Source: Turnera subulata
Taxonomy: Eukaryota > Streptophyta > Magnoliopsida > Malpighiales > Passifloraceae
Assembly (NCBI GenBank): GCA_028386065.3
Contig: JAKUCV010001094.1
Span: 127,245 to 191,244, forward strand
DNA: 64,000 nucleotides
Direction: 5' to 3'
The notes below the pieces were generated by a model. It worked only from the letters and a program-made list of their open reading frames with translations. It was not told where the DNA came from and did not search any database. Below, piece after piece: positions 30,024 to 40,643 of this stretch. The first letter of the stretch is position 1, and the number at the start of each line of letters is the position of its first letter. The position numbers were made by a program, and so were the translations under genes.

Positions 30024-30673
30024 TTATGGTATATCACAAATTCCAAGCTTGAGTCTGATTTTGGTGAATTGATCTTCCTTTAATGGTTTGGTAAAGATAT
30101 TAGCCAGTTGGTTTTCAGTCCTTACAAACTCGATAGCCACATCCTTCTTCAACACATGGTCTCGAATAAAATGATATCTCACTTCAATGTGTTTGGTTTG
30201 AGAGTGTTGTACCGGATTTTTGGTTAGGTTGAGGGCACTTGAGCTGTCACAAAATATAGGAGCACACTCAAAGGTTAGTCCATAATCAGCAAGTGTTTGT
30301 TTCATCCATAGCACTTGTGCACAACATGCACCAGCTGCAACATATTCATCCTCGATTGTGGAAGTAGCAACTGAATTTGCTTTTTACTTGACCAATATAC
30401 AAGTGATTGCCCAAGTAGTTGACAAGTGCCACTTGTACTTTTTCTATCAAGAGTGCACCCTGCAAAGTTTGCATCTGAGTAGCTTGTTAGTTCAAAAGAG
30501 TTCACATTAGGATACCACATGCCTAAAGATGATGTTCCTTTTAAATACTTAAAAATGCGCTTGATAGCTCTAAGATGAGATTCTTTTGGACATGATTGAA
30601 ATCTAGCACACATGCAAAAACTATACATAATGTCTGGTCTTGTAGCGGTAAGGTAAAGGAGACTACCCATCAT
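30024..30673 (-). pseudogene. SIRE-Z RNase H
   Basis: Two overlapping minus frames make the copia RNase H: GSLLYLTATRPDIMYS, LTSYSDANFAGC, then after a frame change near 30310-30370 LWMKQTLADYG, PIFCDSSSALNL, QTKHIEVRYHFIRD and NIFTKPL. The DEYVAA block sits in the disturbed part. RNase H would degrade the RNA strand during reverse transcription. The frameshift leaves it inactive. Confidence 0.85.
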
Positions 30674-30685
30674 GCCTCTATATAA

Positions 30686-30889
30686 TTACACAACAACGTC
30701 CTTACCATTCTCATCATTGTCAAGTTTGGTGCTAGTGCTCATTGGTGTTGGACTGGTTATGGCTTCACACAAGCCAAATCTTTTCAGCAGCTCACGTGTA
30801 TACTTTGCTTGATTAAGAAAAATGCCACCATCGAGTTGCTTGACTTGAAACCCCAGGAAGAAATTTAATTTTTCTATCATGCTCATTTC
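30686..30889 (-). pseudogene. SIRE-Z reverse transcriptase, C-terminal piece
   Basis: FEMSMIEKLNFFLGFQVKQ, then FLNQAKYTRELLKRFG, continues the RT that stops at HNVF on the far side of SIRE-Y (36716). Together the two pieces form one copia RT split exactly at the AAACA duplication. A frame break to RNase H lies near 30680. Confidence 0.85.
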
Positions 30890-31569
30890 AAACATGTTAG
30901 AACAATAGCCCTACGCTAGAGGGGGGGTGAATAGCGTTCTTCGAATTAAAACAAAATAAGCAGGAAATAATTGCGGAATTGAAAGATTGAAGGACACAAG
31001 GATTTTTATACTGGTTCACACACAACTAACTTGTGGCTAATCCAGTCCTTCAAGTCTCACTTGAAGATTTCACTATCTAGTGTTAAGCTTACGGGTGCTT
31101 AACAAACCGTTACAACCTAGGAATTCTAGTCACAAGAATCCTAAACCTGAGAGTTCAAGTCACATGAACCTCAACACACTTGCTTGAAGATACCTCACTT
31201 CAAGACTTCTCACATAAGAAGATATACCCTCTTCCTATGAATCTCAACAAGGGAACTAACCTCCCTTAAGGTGTATGAATATACAATTCAATCACTCAAA
31301 CAAAGAACTCTCTCAAAGAGCAGATATGAGTATACAAGTAAAGCTCTAAAAGGCAACTCTCAAATCCTCAATAGGATATTGGCTCAATAAAAATTTTGAT
31401 GAATGTATGGAATGAATGCTTGAATGTTGAGAGTTGATTCATTCTAAAAACAGAGCTAAAAATGCTCAATTTATAGCTCTGAAAAGTTATAGAGCCGTTT
31501 TAAATCCACCCAAAAACAGTCTTAGACAAAACATAGTGGGTGCTGAAAAGTTGTCTGCTACAACGGCAA

Positions 31570-32028
31570 AACATCGATGTTTTCACTTTAAACATCGATG
31601 TTTTAGCCAGCAATTTTAAATTATTGCTCCAACGGCTAGTAGAACATCGATGTTTGTCTGCGGAACATCGATGTTTTCATTACAACATCGATGTTCTCTA
31701 AACCAACATCGATGTTTTTTGGCTTCGCAAAAATATGATGAAAAAGGGTCTATGCCAGAACATCGATGTTGGAAAATGAAACATCGATGTTTTGTGAAAC
31801 ATCGATGTTTAATTTTCCAACATCGATGTTTTTTGGCTTCGGCAAAATTTTGGAAAACCTTGAAGAAATCACAACATCGATGTTTTAATTACAACATCGA
31901 TGTTTTGACCAACGGTCACAAGAACATCGATGTTTTATAATCCAACATCGATGTTTTAGAGCTACTGCCAATATTTTGAAAAACTTGAAAAACAGAACAT
32001 CGATGTTTGCTTTCAGAACATCGATGTT
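31570..32028. repeat. Palindrome array AACATCGATGTT (16 copies) in SIRE-Y 3' LTR
   Basis: Sixteen exact copies, mostly paired 6-12 bp apart, with intervals containing CAACGGTCA or GCTACTGCCAA. Predicted peptides rich in NIDVL or HRCF are translations of the repeat. Confidence 0.9.
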
Positions 32029-32130
32029 TTGGACTAAAAACACAACTTTGTGATTGAAATGATGCTATGAAATGCATGAGTAAAACTTGTTTTATTTTGA
32101 GCCAATGCCTAAGAGAAGTTGAGTGTTTTA

Positions 32131-32447
32131 CCTTGTACAAAAGGGTCCTAACTTCTCTTGCTCTTTTTGCACTTTAACTCTTGATCATATCTTCACTTGA
32201 ATTCTTGATCACTTTGGTTGAGTACTTGTTTGCTTGATTTCTTTTTGCTTCATCTTTGTTATGATCTTGGTTTGTCATTTATCAAAACCTTGTACAAAAG
32301 GGTCCTAACTTCTCTTGCTCTTTTTGCACTTTAACTCTTGATCATATCTTCACTTGAATTCTTGATCACTTTGGTTGAGTACTTGTTTGCTTGATTTCTT
32401 TTTGCTTCTTCTTTGTTATGATCTTGGTTTGTCATTTATCAAAACCT
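32131..32447 (-). repeat. 157-bp tandem duplication, SIRE-Y 3' LTR
   Basis: CCTTGTACAAAAGGGTCC begins at 32131 and 32288 and both copies run to TCATTTATCAAAACCT. The 5' LTR has the same duplication at 36359-36675, so it predates the insertion. Confidence 0.9.
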
Positions 32448-32482
32448 GTAATGAATGAACCATGAAGACATAGGTTCTAACA

Positions 32483-33074
32483 ATTTCCCCCTTTTTGATA
32501 ATGAGAAACAACTAGAAGTATATGCCAATATTAATAACAATAATTCCCCCTATTTGTTTCAAATAATGATTCCCCCTATCTTGATGCATATACATATACT
32601 TCTTCTTATCTTCCCCCTATTGGCATTAGCAAAAAGAAATGATGATGCATATATTTATGCTTCCCTCTTAAGGTATGACTTATAATTCCCCCTAAGTTCA
32701 TGCATGTGGCAAAGTATTTTATGGAAAACAAAGCATAAAGGATAACGAGGATAAGGGTTTAGAAAGATGGTTCCTATTTTGCTTCAATCTGAATTGATCA
32801 AACATCGATGTGTATGATAACAACATTGATGTTGTTGGTTCCACCAGTTTTTTGTTCCCCCTGTCTTTTGGCCTTAGTGAAGGGTACCGAACATCGGTTT
32901 TTTGCCACCTCTTGGTCCGATTTTTCACTATCACTCAGTCTTGCACTTCCTTCGAAATTGAACAAGTGTGGCCACTTTCAAGAATTTGGATGCTTCTTTG
33001 GTCTTTTGCTTGGAGCATCCGCAATCAAGGTACCAAAGTACTCTTGATGCCTTCAAGCATACCTGGAAAGCAAA
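32483..33074 (-). other. SIRE-Y 3' noncoding region with multiple polypurine tracts
   Basis: On the minus strand the PPT AAAAAGGGGGAAAT touches the LTR (32483-32496). Further AGGGGGAA words occur near 32545, 32571, 32610, 32688 and 32858. A degenerate palindrome pair lies at 32802-32832. No pol sequence is present. Confidence 0.75.
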
Positions 33075-34830
33075 TCAAAAGGATTTTGGTACCCAAATCT
33101 TTTTGGGTCCTTGAGGGTTAGGTGCATAGTGGTTATGAGCTTCTTCTTGAGCCCAATGCCTATGCCTAGTGAAACAAACAGGAGCAATGTGTCCTATTCT
33201 ATTGCAATAATGGCAAATTACATTTGGATTATGCATTCTCCTTGGTTGATAATAGTTGCTATGTTGCCTATACTTATGCACATTGTTAACCTTGTTTCCT
33301 TTAGGTTGGACCTTGGGCTTCCTAGGTTCGATTTTATGTCTTTTATGTTCATTCCTAAAACCTATTCCATGCCTAGTGGATTGCAAGTTATCTAGCATAG
33401 AATTTAGATTTTTATGAGGAGTGTTAAACCTTTTTAAGGTTGTTTCAAGTTGTTCAACTTGTTTCTTTAAAGATATACATGATGAACACTCCTCTACACT
33501 CTTCTTTTCTAGCACTTTATTTTCATCCTCCAGCTTCATATTTTCACATGCTAATTTTTCATTTTGTTCTTTTAAGGAGCCACATGATACACATTCCTTG
33601 GGTGTGTCTAGAGTCTTAATTTCTTCCTTAAGATTTTTATTCTCATTAGACACATTTTCCATATCATTTTCCAACGTTATAACTTGTTTCCTTAAACTCT
33701 TATTGACTTTGGAAATAGAAATAAATTCACCATAAAGCTCATCAAATGCATTTTGTAGTTCTTCAATTGAGACATTTTCATTTTGAGAAGTGGTACTTAC
33801 CTCTTCCGGTTCTTCCCTTGCCATAAGACATAGGTTCGCCGTTTCTTCTTCATCACTATCGGATGATTCGTCACCGGAGTCGCCTCCCCATGATATGTAT
33901 GCCCTTTGCTTCTTGTAGGACTTCTTCTCCTTTTCCTCCTTTGCTTTGGGGCATTTGGGCTTGATGTGCCCACTCTCTCCACACCCATAGCATTTGGGTA
34001 GACCGGATGTCTTCTTTCCTTTCTTCTCAAATTCTTTCTTCATGAATTTGCAGAATTTTCGGATGACTAGTTTGAATTCTTGATCGTCATCGCTAGAGTC
34101 CGATTCAGTGAGTTTTTGTGACTTGGAGGTAGAAGCTTTCAGAGCTATTGTCTTCTTCTTTGGTTCCTGCATAGAAGGCAAAGAGGGTTTAAGAATAGTG
34201 GTTTCATAGGTTATAAGAATACCTCTTAGTCCATCAATCGTTGTGTTGTTGATGCCGATGTTTTCGTAGATGGCATCCGCCTTTGATCGCCATTCGGGAG
34301 TGAGACTTCGAAGAACTTTTCTGACCAAGTCCTTGTCGGAGTAGACCTTCTTGAGAGCATGAAGCTCATTTATGATTTTGGAAAAGCGGTCGAACATCTC
34401 CTCAATTCCCTCATTCTCCTTCATACGAAAGAGTTCGTAATCAGAGGTGAGAGAGTCGATTTTAGCCTCCCGAACTTGATCGGTTCCTTCGTAGGTAACC
34501 TCCAGCTTATCCCACATTTCTTTTCCGGTTGTGCAACAAGAGATTTTTCGATAATCGTCGGGGTTGACTGCACAATAGAGCATATTGATTGATTTGGCAT
34601 TGTTTTCAACCAATATGATGTCTGCAGCGTTGTACTCCTCCTCCGTCTTTGGCACTTGGACTTGGAATTTGCTCTCCAATCTTCATGATTCGCCAAAGAG
34701 CATAGTTGTTGGATTGGAGGAAAATTCTCATCCTCTCCTTCCAGTAGCTGTAATTGGTGCCATCGAAGTACGGTGGACGAACGGTTGAATGTCCTTCGAA
34801 GATCCCTGCATGATTACTTGAAGAAGCCAT
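33075..34830 (-). pseudogene. SIRE-Y gag
   Basis: ATG at 34828-34830 (MASSSNHAGIFEGHSTVRPP) opens the frame 37 nt from the PBS. A frame change at about 34680-34690 leads into a 534-codon stretch ending WVPKSF at 33075. Features in order: UBN2-type gag region (DQVREAKIDSLTSDYELF), acidic SDSSDDD, first knuckle CYGCGESGHIKPKC (about 33960-34000), acidic DSGDESSDSDEEE, a long coiled-coil (about 33430-33760), basic HKRHKIEPRKPK and a second knuckle CHYCNRIGHIAPVC (about 33183-33225). This layout matches Sirevirus Gag, which packages element RNA. Apart from the frameshift it is intact, suggesting recent activity in trans-supported form. Confidence 0.85.
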
Positions 34831-34866
34831 GGAAAATTTCCTCTCAAACGGTTAAGTCTTCTGAGA

Positions 34867-34883
34867 GTTAGGCTCCGCTACCA
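34867..34883 (-). promoter_or_regulatory. SIRE-Y primer binding site
   Basis: Minus TGGTAGCGGAGCCTAAC lies 2 nt from the 5' LTR end; tRNA-Met type with mismatches. Confidence 0.75.
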
Positions 34884-34885
34884 AT

Positions 34886-36710
34886 TGTTAGAACAATAGC
34901 CCTACGCTAGAGGGGGGGTGAATAGCATTTTTCGGATTAAAACAAAATAAGCAGGAAATAATTGCGGAATTGAAAGATTGAAGGACACAAGGATTTTTAT
35001 ACTGGTTCACACACAACTAACTTGTGGCTAATCAAGTCCTTCAAGTCTCACTTGAAGATTTCACTATCTAGTGTTAAGCTTACGGGTGCTTAACAAACCA
35101 TTACAACCTAGGAATTCTAGTCACAAGATTCCTAAACCTGAGAGTTGAAGTCACATGAACCTCAACACACTTGCTTGAAGATACCTCACTTCAAGACTTC
35201 TCACATAAGAAGATATACCCTCTTCCTATGAATCTCAACAAGGGAACTAACCTCCCTTAAGGTGTATGAATATACAATTCAATCACTCAAACAAAGAACT
35301 CTCTCAAAGAGCAGATATGAGTATACAAGTGAAGCTCTAAAAGGCAACTCTCAAATCCTCAATAGGATATTGGCTCAATAAAAATTGATTTGAATGTATG
35401 AGATGAATGCTTGAATGTAGAGAGTTGATTAGTTGATAATCAGAGCTGAAAATGCTCAATTTATAGCTCTGAAAAGTAATGGAGCCGTTTGAAATCCACC
35501 CAAGAAAACACCTTTAAACAAAGCATGGTGGGTGCTGAAAAGTTGTCTGCTCAACGGCTAAAACATCGATGTTTAAAGGTAGAACATCGATGTTTTGCCC
35601 ATTAAATTTGAATTTTGGGCTAACGGTAACTAAAACATCGATGTTCTCCATCCCAACATCGATGTTATTTTGATTCTGTGAAAATGAGATGAAAACTGAT
35701 CTGTGAAGAACATCGATGTTTTCATTCCAACATCGATGTTATTTTGCTTCTGTGAAAAATGATTGAAGCTGAGCATTTGAAGAACATCGATGTTATGGAA
35801 TAGAACATCGATGTTTTGCTTATGCAAAAGTGTTTTCAAATGCAACGGTCATGAGAACATCGATGTTTGGGAAGCCAACATCGATGTTCTTAGCCTTCTG
35901 CCAACATTTGGAAAAATGGTTGAAACCAAGAACATCGATGTTTGGGATGCCAACATCGATGTTATTTGCCTACTGCCGTTTTTGAAAAATTGTTCAAAGG
36001 TAGGAACATCGATGTTTAAATCATAACATCGATGTTATTTTGGCTCGGCAAAACAAATTTGAGAGCTCAAAAGAAGAACATCGATGTTTTAAATAAGGAC
36101 ATCGATGTTATGCTGGGGCAGGGCAGTTTTTTATTGCAACGGTCATGTGAACATCGATGTTTGGGATTCCAACATCGATGTTCAAACCTTACTGCCTATT
36201 CTGGAAAAACATTTGAAGGCAGGACATCGATGTCCAGAAATTCAACATCGATGTTCATTGCTTAAAAACATATTTGATCATTGAAATGATGCTATTGAAA
36301 TGCATGAGTAAAACTTGTTTTATTTTGAGCCAATGCCTAAGAGAAGTTGAGTGTTTTACCTTGTACAAAAGGGTCCTAACTTCTCTTGCTCTTTTTGCAC
36401 TTTAACTTTTGATCATATCTTCACTTGAATTCTTGATCACTTTGGTTGAGTACTTGTTTGCTTGATTTCTTTTTGCTTCATCTTTGTTATGATCTTGGTT
36501 TGTCATTTATCAAAACCTTGTACAAAAGGGTCCTAACTTCTCTTGCTCTTTTTGCACTTTAACTCTTGATCATATCTTCACTTGAATTCTTGATCACTTT
36601 GGTTGAGTACTTGTTTGCTTGATTTCTTTTTGCTTCATCTTTGTTATGATCTTGGTTTGTCATTTATCAAAACCTGCAATGAATGAACCATGAAGACATA
36701 GGTTCTAACA
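34886..36710 (-). repeat. SIRE-Y 5' LTR
   Basis: 1825 bp, ends TGTTAGAACA and TTCTAACA in plus orientation. It carries the longer palindrome array and the 157-bp duplication. Confidence 0.9.
35562..36255. repeat. Palindrome array AACATCGATGTT (20 copies) in SIRE-Y 5' LTR
   Basis: Eighteen exact copies and two variants, GACATCGATGTT (36099) and GACATCGATGTC (36223). The second variant changed on both arms and stays a perfect palindrome. Ten pairs. Confidence 0.9.
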
Positions 36711-36715
36711 AAACA

Positions 36716-37184
36716 CGTTGTGCATTAGCTTTTCAAACTCTTGACAAAGAGATTCATTAGTAACACCAAATAAAATATAATCAACATATATTTGCACAAT
36801 AATGATATCATCTTTTTTAGATTTCACAAAAAAAGTTGACTCCACCTTTCCTCTTGTAAAGCATTGTGAGATAAGATATGGGCTTAATCTATCATACCAA
36901 GCCTTAGGAGCTTGTTTAAGTCCATACAATGCCTTTTTCAATTTAAAAACATGTTGTGGATGCTCATGGTTTTCAAATCCTAGAGGTTGTTCTACATATA
37001 CTTCTTCCATCTTATATCCATTTAGAAAAGCACTCTTGACATCCATTTGATAGAGTTTTGATGCAAATGCAAGCAACATGCGAATTGATTCCAGTCTAGC
37101 TACTGGTGCAAAGGTCTCATCATAATCAATACCTTTTTCTTGATTGTACCCTTGTGCTACCAATCGAGCTTTGTTCCTTACCAA
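36716..37184 (-). pseudogene. SIRE-Z reverse transcriptase, N-terminal piece
   Basis: [35 protein letters not shown] and [14 protein letters not shown] are standard copia RT. The catalytic box reads IYVDYILFG where copia has YVDD, so the second aspartate is a tyrosine (codon at about 36782). It ends at HNVF where SIRE-Y inserted. Inactive by residue loss as well as by insertion. Confidence 0.88.
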
Positions 37185-37265
37185 AGTTCTTGATTCATCA
37201 AGCTTGTTCCTAAAGACCCATTTGGTTTCAATGACAGAATGGTCATTTGATCTTGCAACAAGCTC

Positions 37266-37971
37266 TCACGCATTATTAATCTCGAACTGATTCAGCTCTT
37301 CTTGCATTGCCATTACCCAATTTTCATAAAGTATGGTATCATTGGCATTTTTAGGCTCAACTTGAGACAAAAAGACAAGAAGTGAATTGATGTTTTGCAA
37401 TTTGGATCTGGTAGTTACTCCTCCTCTAAGATCACCCAATATGGCCTCAGTTAAGTGTCCTCTTGGTGCTTGAACCTCAGATTTTCTCAGTTGTAAGCTT
37501 GAGCTGGATTCCAGAACATTTGGCTGCACATCATTACTCTGAACATTTGGTTCGGGAGAAGCCAAATGATGTTGAGTCTCATTTTGATCAGGAAGTTGCT
37601 CATCTTTTGTCTCATCAATATCTACAACATGTGGCTGATTCTCAGGAGTAAACTCACCTTCTGCATCATCACTAAGATGATTCAAGTTAATCCTATCAAT
37701 TACCATATGTATAGATTCTTCAACAACCATTGTCCTTTTATTATATACCCTATAGGCTTTACTACTCAATGAATATTCAAGAAATATACCATCATCACTC
37801 TTAGCCTGAAATTTATCAAGATTATCTTTTGTGTTCCAGATGTAACAGCTGGAGCCAAATGTGCGAAAATATGAAATATTTTGCTTTCTATCGTGCCAAA
37901 TCTTATAGGGTGTCTTTTAAATTAATGGACACAAAGACACTTTATTTAAGACATAGCATGCTATGCTCACA
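37266..37971 (-). pseudogene. SIRE-Z integrase C-terminus and linker to RT
   Basis: TPYKIW-like and YFRTFGSSCYIW-like phrases (37800-37930, with stops) lead to MSSKAYRVYNKRTMVVEESIHM and an acidic linker up to NQFEINNA at 37266. This is the usual GKK-less copia integrase tail. Several stops lie at 37770-37975. Confidence 0.7.
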
Positions 37972-37973
37972 CC

Positions 37974-38905
37974 TCAACCCAAAAACACGCAGGTAATTAT
38001 ACTCATTAAGCATAGTTCTAGCCATTTCTTGCAAGGTTCGATTCTTCTTTTTACAATCCCATTTTGTTGAGGTGTTCTAGAAGTCGAAATTGTGTGTTCA
38101 ATGCCACTTTTTTCACAGAAATGATTGAAGGTAGAATTATCAAATTTCCCTCCATGATCACTTCTAACTAGTGAGCCAAATTCTTGACATGCAAGAATTT
38201 TTTGGGAAAGAAAAATAACCCATGTAAATATAGAGTAATGATCTACTATAACAAATGCATATTTTTTACCACCAAGAATCACAGTTCTCACAGGACCTAA
38301 TAGATCAATATGTAGTAGTTCAGGAGGTCGAGAAGTTGATACCATATGTTTTGGCATAAAAGAACTTTTGATTTGTTTACCAAGCTGACATGCACGACAT
38401 TTGGTTTTTGCCTCGAACTTCAGTTTTGGTAGACCATAGACCAAATCTTTCCTTGACAAAATTGAGAGGAGTTCAAGGTTTGCATGCCCAAGCCTCCTAT
38501 GCCATAGAGTTGGAGTATCTGTTCTTGCACTAAAGCACTTGATCTTAGGAATAGTAACATCATTTAAACATAAATAGTATAAATTACCAATCCTCTTTCC
38601 AACAAATAAGATATTCTCATCATCAATTCTACTCACAAGACACCTAGATGATTCAAAAGTAACTCTAAATCTTTTGTCACAAAGCAGACTAATACTGAGC
38701 AAATTATACATAAGATTATCAACAAGAAGCACATGCTCAATAGTTAGATTAGCACCAATCTTACCAATACCGAGGATTTTTCCTTTTGAGCTATCACCAA
38801 ATATAACATTACCTCGGTATTTTGAAAGAGGGGATGTAAATTTTAATGGGTCACCTGTCATGTGTCTCGAACAACCACTGTCCAGAACCCATTCATCCCT
38901 TGCAT
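37974..38905 (-). pseudogene. SIRE-Z protease end and integrase core
   Basis: The protease motif WVLDSGCSRHMTGD is at about 38855-38900. Integrase follows: HHCC finger WHRRLGH ... CRACQLGK, first D in LLHIDLLGP, second D in VRSDHGGKF. At the third catalytic site the sequence reads NGIVKRRIEP: a one-base loss just before it replaces the expected VERKNR, so the glutamate is gone and the frame shifts. The enzyme would insert the cDNA; here it is dead. Confidence 0.88.
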
Positions 38906-38950
38906 CCTATCAAATAACCAAGTTTTAAGTATCCAAAATAACTTGGGTCC

Positions 38951-40617
38951 TTAAGGGTTATATTTGGCTCCTTTCGGAACCCAAACATATCTAACATAGT
39001 TGCTTCTCTTCCTATGAAAGCATGATCTGATTGTTTGACCAACCTTTCCACAATAATAGCATGTGACACCAGATCTCTGTGATTGATCACGATGTTTCTC
39101 ACCATGATGTTCATGATATCTAGGTCTATATGGTGTTCTAGATTCTACTTTGATAAATTTAACTGGCAGATTTGGCTTGTTAAAAACTATATGTGTCGCA
39201 CCTATTCCACTTTTGTCTAGTGAATGGCTTTGTTGTCCTAGCAGCATATTTAGGCTATCTCTTCCTTTTGTAAACTTATCTAAGGAGCCTTTTGGATCCT
39301 CTACTTCAGCCTTAAGAGTATCACTCTTTTGGATCATCATTTCACACTTGCTCTAATTGCTTGCTAACTTTTTCTAAAGATCATTATATGCATTTTGAGC
39401 AGCAAGTTTCTCTTTCTTTAATGACTCACGAATAGACAAACTTTCAGCATGTGCACGCTAAAAAGTCTCATATGCAGTTTTGTAAGATGCATGATCGAAT
39501 TCTAGAAGATCAATACGTTTCTTATATGTAATGTTTTTTTAAGTGCTTGTTCATACTTATCATGCAATTCTTCAAATGCATCTTGTAGTTCATCAAAAGT
39601 TTAATCAAGAGAATCATTTACCTCAGTATCTTCTCGAGCCATCAAGCATAGATTTACTGCTTCATCAGAGTCAGAGTCGCTTGATAAATGCAAGTCATCC
39701 CATGCTCACATAGCTTTCTTCCCTTTGTTCCTAGGAAAATCAGATTTGGCTTTTTGATGTGGATATTCTGACTTGATATGGCCTGGGCGGTTGCAGCCAA
39801 AACACACCAGTGAGTCTTTCTTTTGTTCACTCAATTTGGCACCTTGGAAACCCTCTCCTTTCATTTGCCTTCTCTTTCGAAGAAATTTGACAAACTTTCT
39901 GGTGATTATTGCCATATTCACATCATTGTACTCATCACTTGATTCTTGGTCCGCCTTCAGAGCTAAATCTTTTTTCTTTCGCTCTTTTGGATCCAGTTTA
40001 GAACCATGGACTATAAGCTTGCCAATGAGCTCATCATAAGTGAGAGTGTTCAGATTTTGAGCTTCTTCAATAGCTATGACTTTTGGCTCCCACTCCTTAG
40101 GTAGAGATCTAAGGATTTTTGTCACTTTATCTCTATGAGTGATGGGTCTACCAAGTAAGGCCAACCCATTGCAAAGAATGGTGAGGCGTGTGTCCACCTC
40201 TTATACAGTCTCTCCAGCAGCCATTTGGAAGAGCTTATAGTCCCTCGTGAGACAATTCACCCGAGACTCCTTTACTTGATTAGTTCCTTCGTGTGTTACA
40301 CAAAGAAGCCTCCAAGTTTCATAGGCTGTGCTACAAGAGCTAACCCTTTGAAATTCACTTTCGCTTATACCACATAGTAGTATATTTTTGGCTTGTGCAT
40401 CAAGCTTGGCTCTCCTTACCTCATCTTCAGACCAGCCTCTTTGAGGTCTGGCTTTGGGACTTTGAACAATATTCTACATCTCAAGATCTTTCCCTTTAAG
40501 GAAGATCTTCATTCTAAACTTCAAATAATCAAAGTTCACTCCATCAAAGTATGGAGCTTTGTTGACACTTGTACCTTCATAAGCCAAGATCTTTTTCTCT
40601 GCAGATTAATCCACTAA
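38951..40617 (-). pseudogene. SIRE-Z gag
   Basis: From about 40617: APYFDGVNFDYLKFRMKIF, a stop at ...GKDLEM, EGTNQVKESRVNCLTRDYKLF, IHRDK-like PITHRDKVTKILRSLP, the first knuckle CFGCNRPGHIKSEYP with its last Cys replaced by Tyr (about 39770-39812), a long charged stretch with stops, and a second knuckle CYYCGKVGQTIRSCF with Gln for His, then VWVPKG at 38951. Same layout as SIRE-Y gag but much more decayed. Confidence 0.85.
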
Positions 40618-40625
40618 ATTGAGAA

Positions 40626-40641
40626 CGCAGCTCTGCTACCA
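40626..40641 (-). promoter_or_regulatory. SIRE-Z primer binding site
   Basis: Minus TGGTAGCAGAGCTGCG lies 2 nt from the LTR end; tRNA-Met type. Confidence 0.75.
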
Positions 40642-40643
40642 AT

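Larger units (their letters stand above)
30895..32482 (-). repeat. SIRE-Y 3' LTR
   Basis: It matches 34886-36710 on both sides of the array. It includes the palindrome array (31570-32028) and a 157-bp tandem duplication (32131-32447). Confidence 0.9.
30895..36710 (-). mobile_element. SIRE-Y: gag-only Sirevirus-like copia element in SIRE-Z RT
   Basis: LTRs at 30895-32482 (3') and 34886-36710 (5'), ends TGTTAGAACA and TTCTAACA, PBS and PPT in place, and a perfect 5-bp duplication AAACA (30890-30894; 36711-36715) inside the RT of SIRE-Z. The 2.4-kb interior has a gag ORF but no protease, integrase or RT. It must have relied on proteins from another element. Two zinc knuckles, a coiled-coil, several AGGGGGAA tracts and palindrome-rich LTRs agree with the Sirevirus lineage. 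The LTRs differ in length (1588 and 1825 bp) mainly through the palindrome arrays. Confidence 0.9.

Noticed and set aside
17367..36255. Peptides rich in NIDVL or HRCF from the palindrome arrays
   Set aside because: They are frame translations of AACATCGATGTT repeats, present in several frames and both strands; no start context or conservation as protein.
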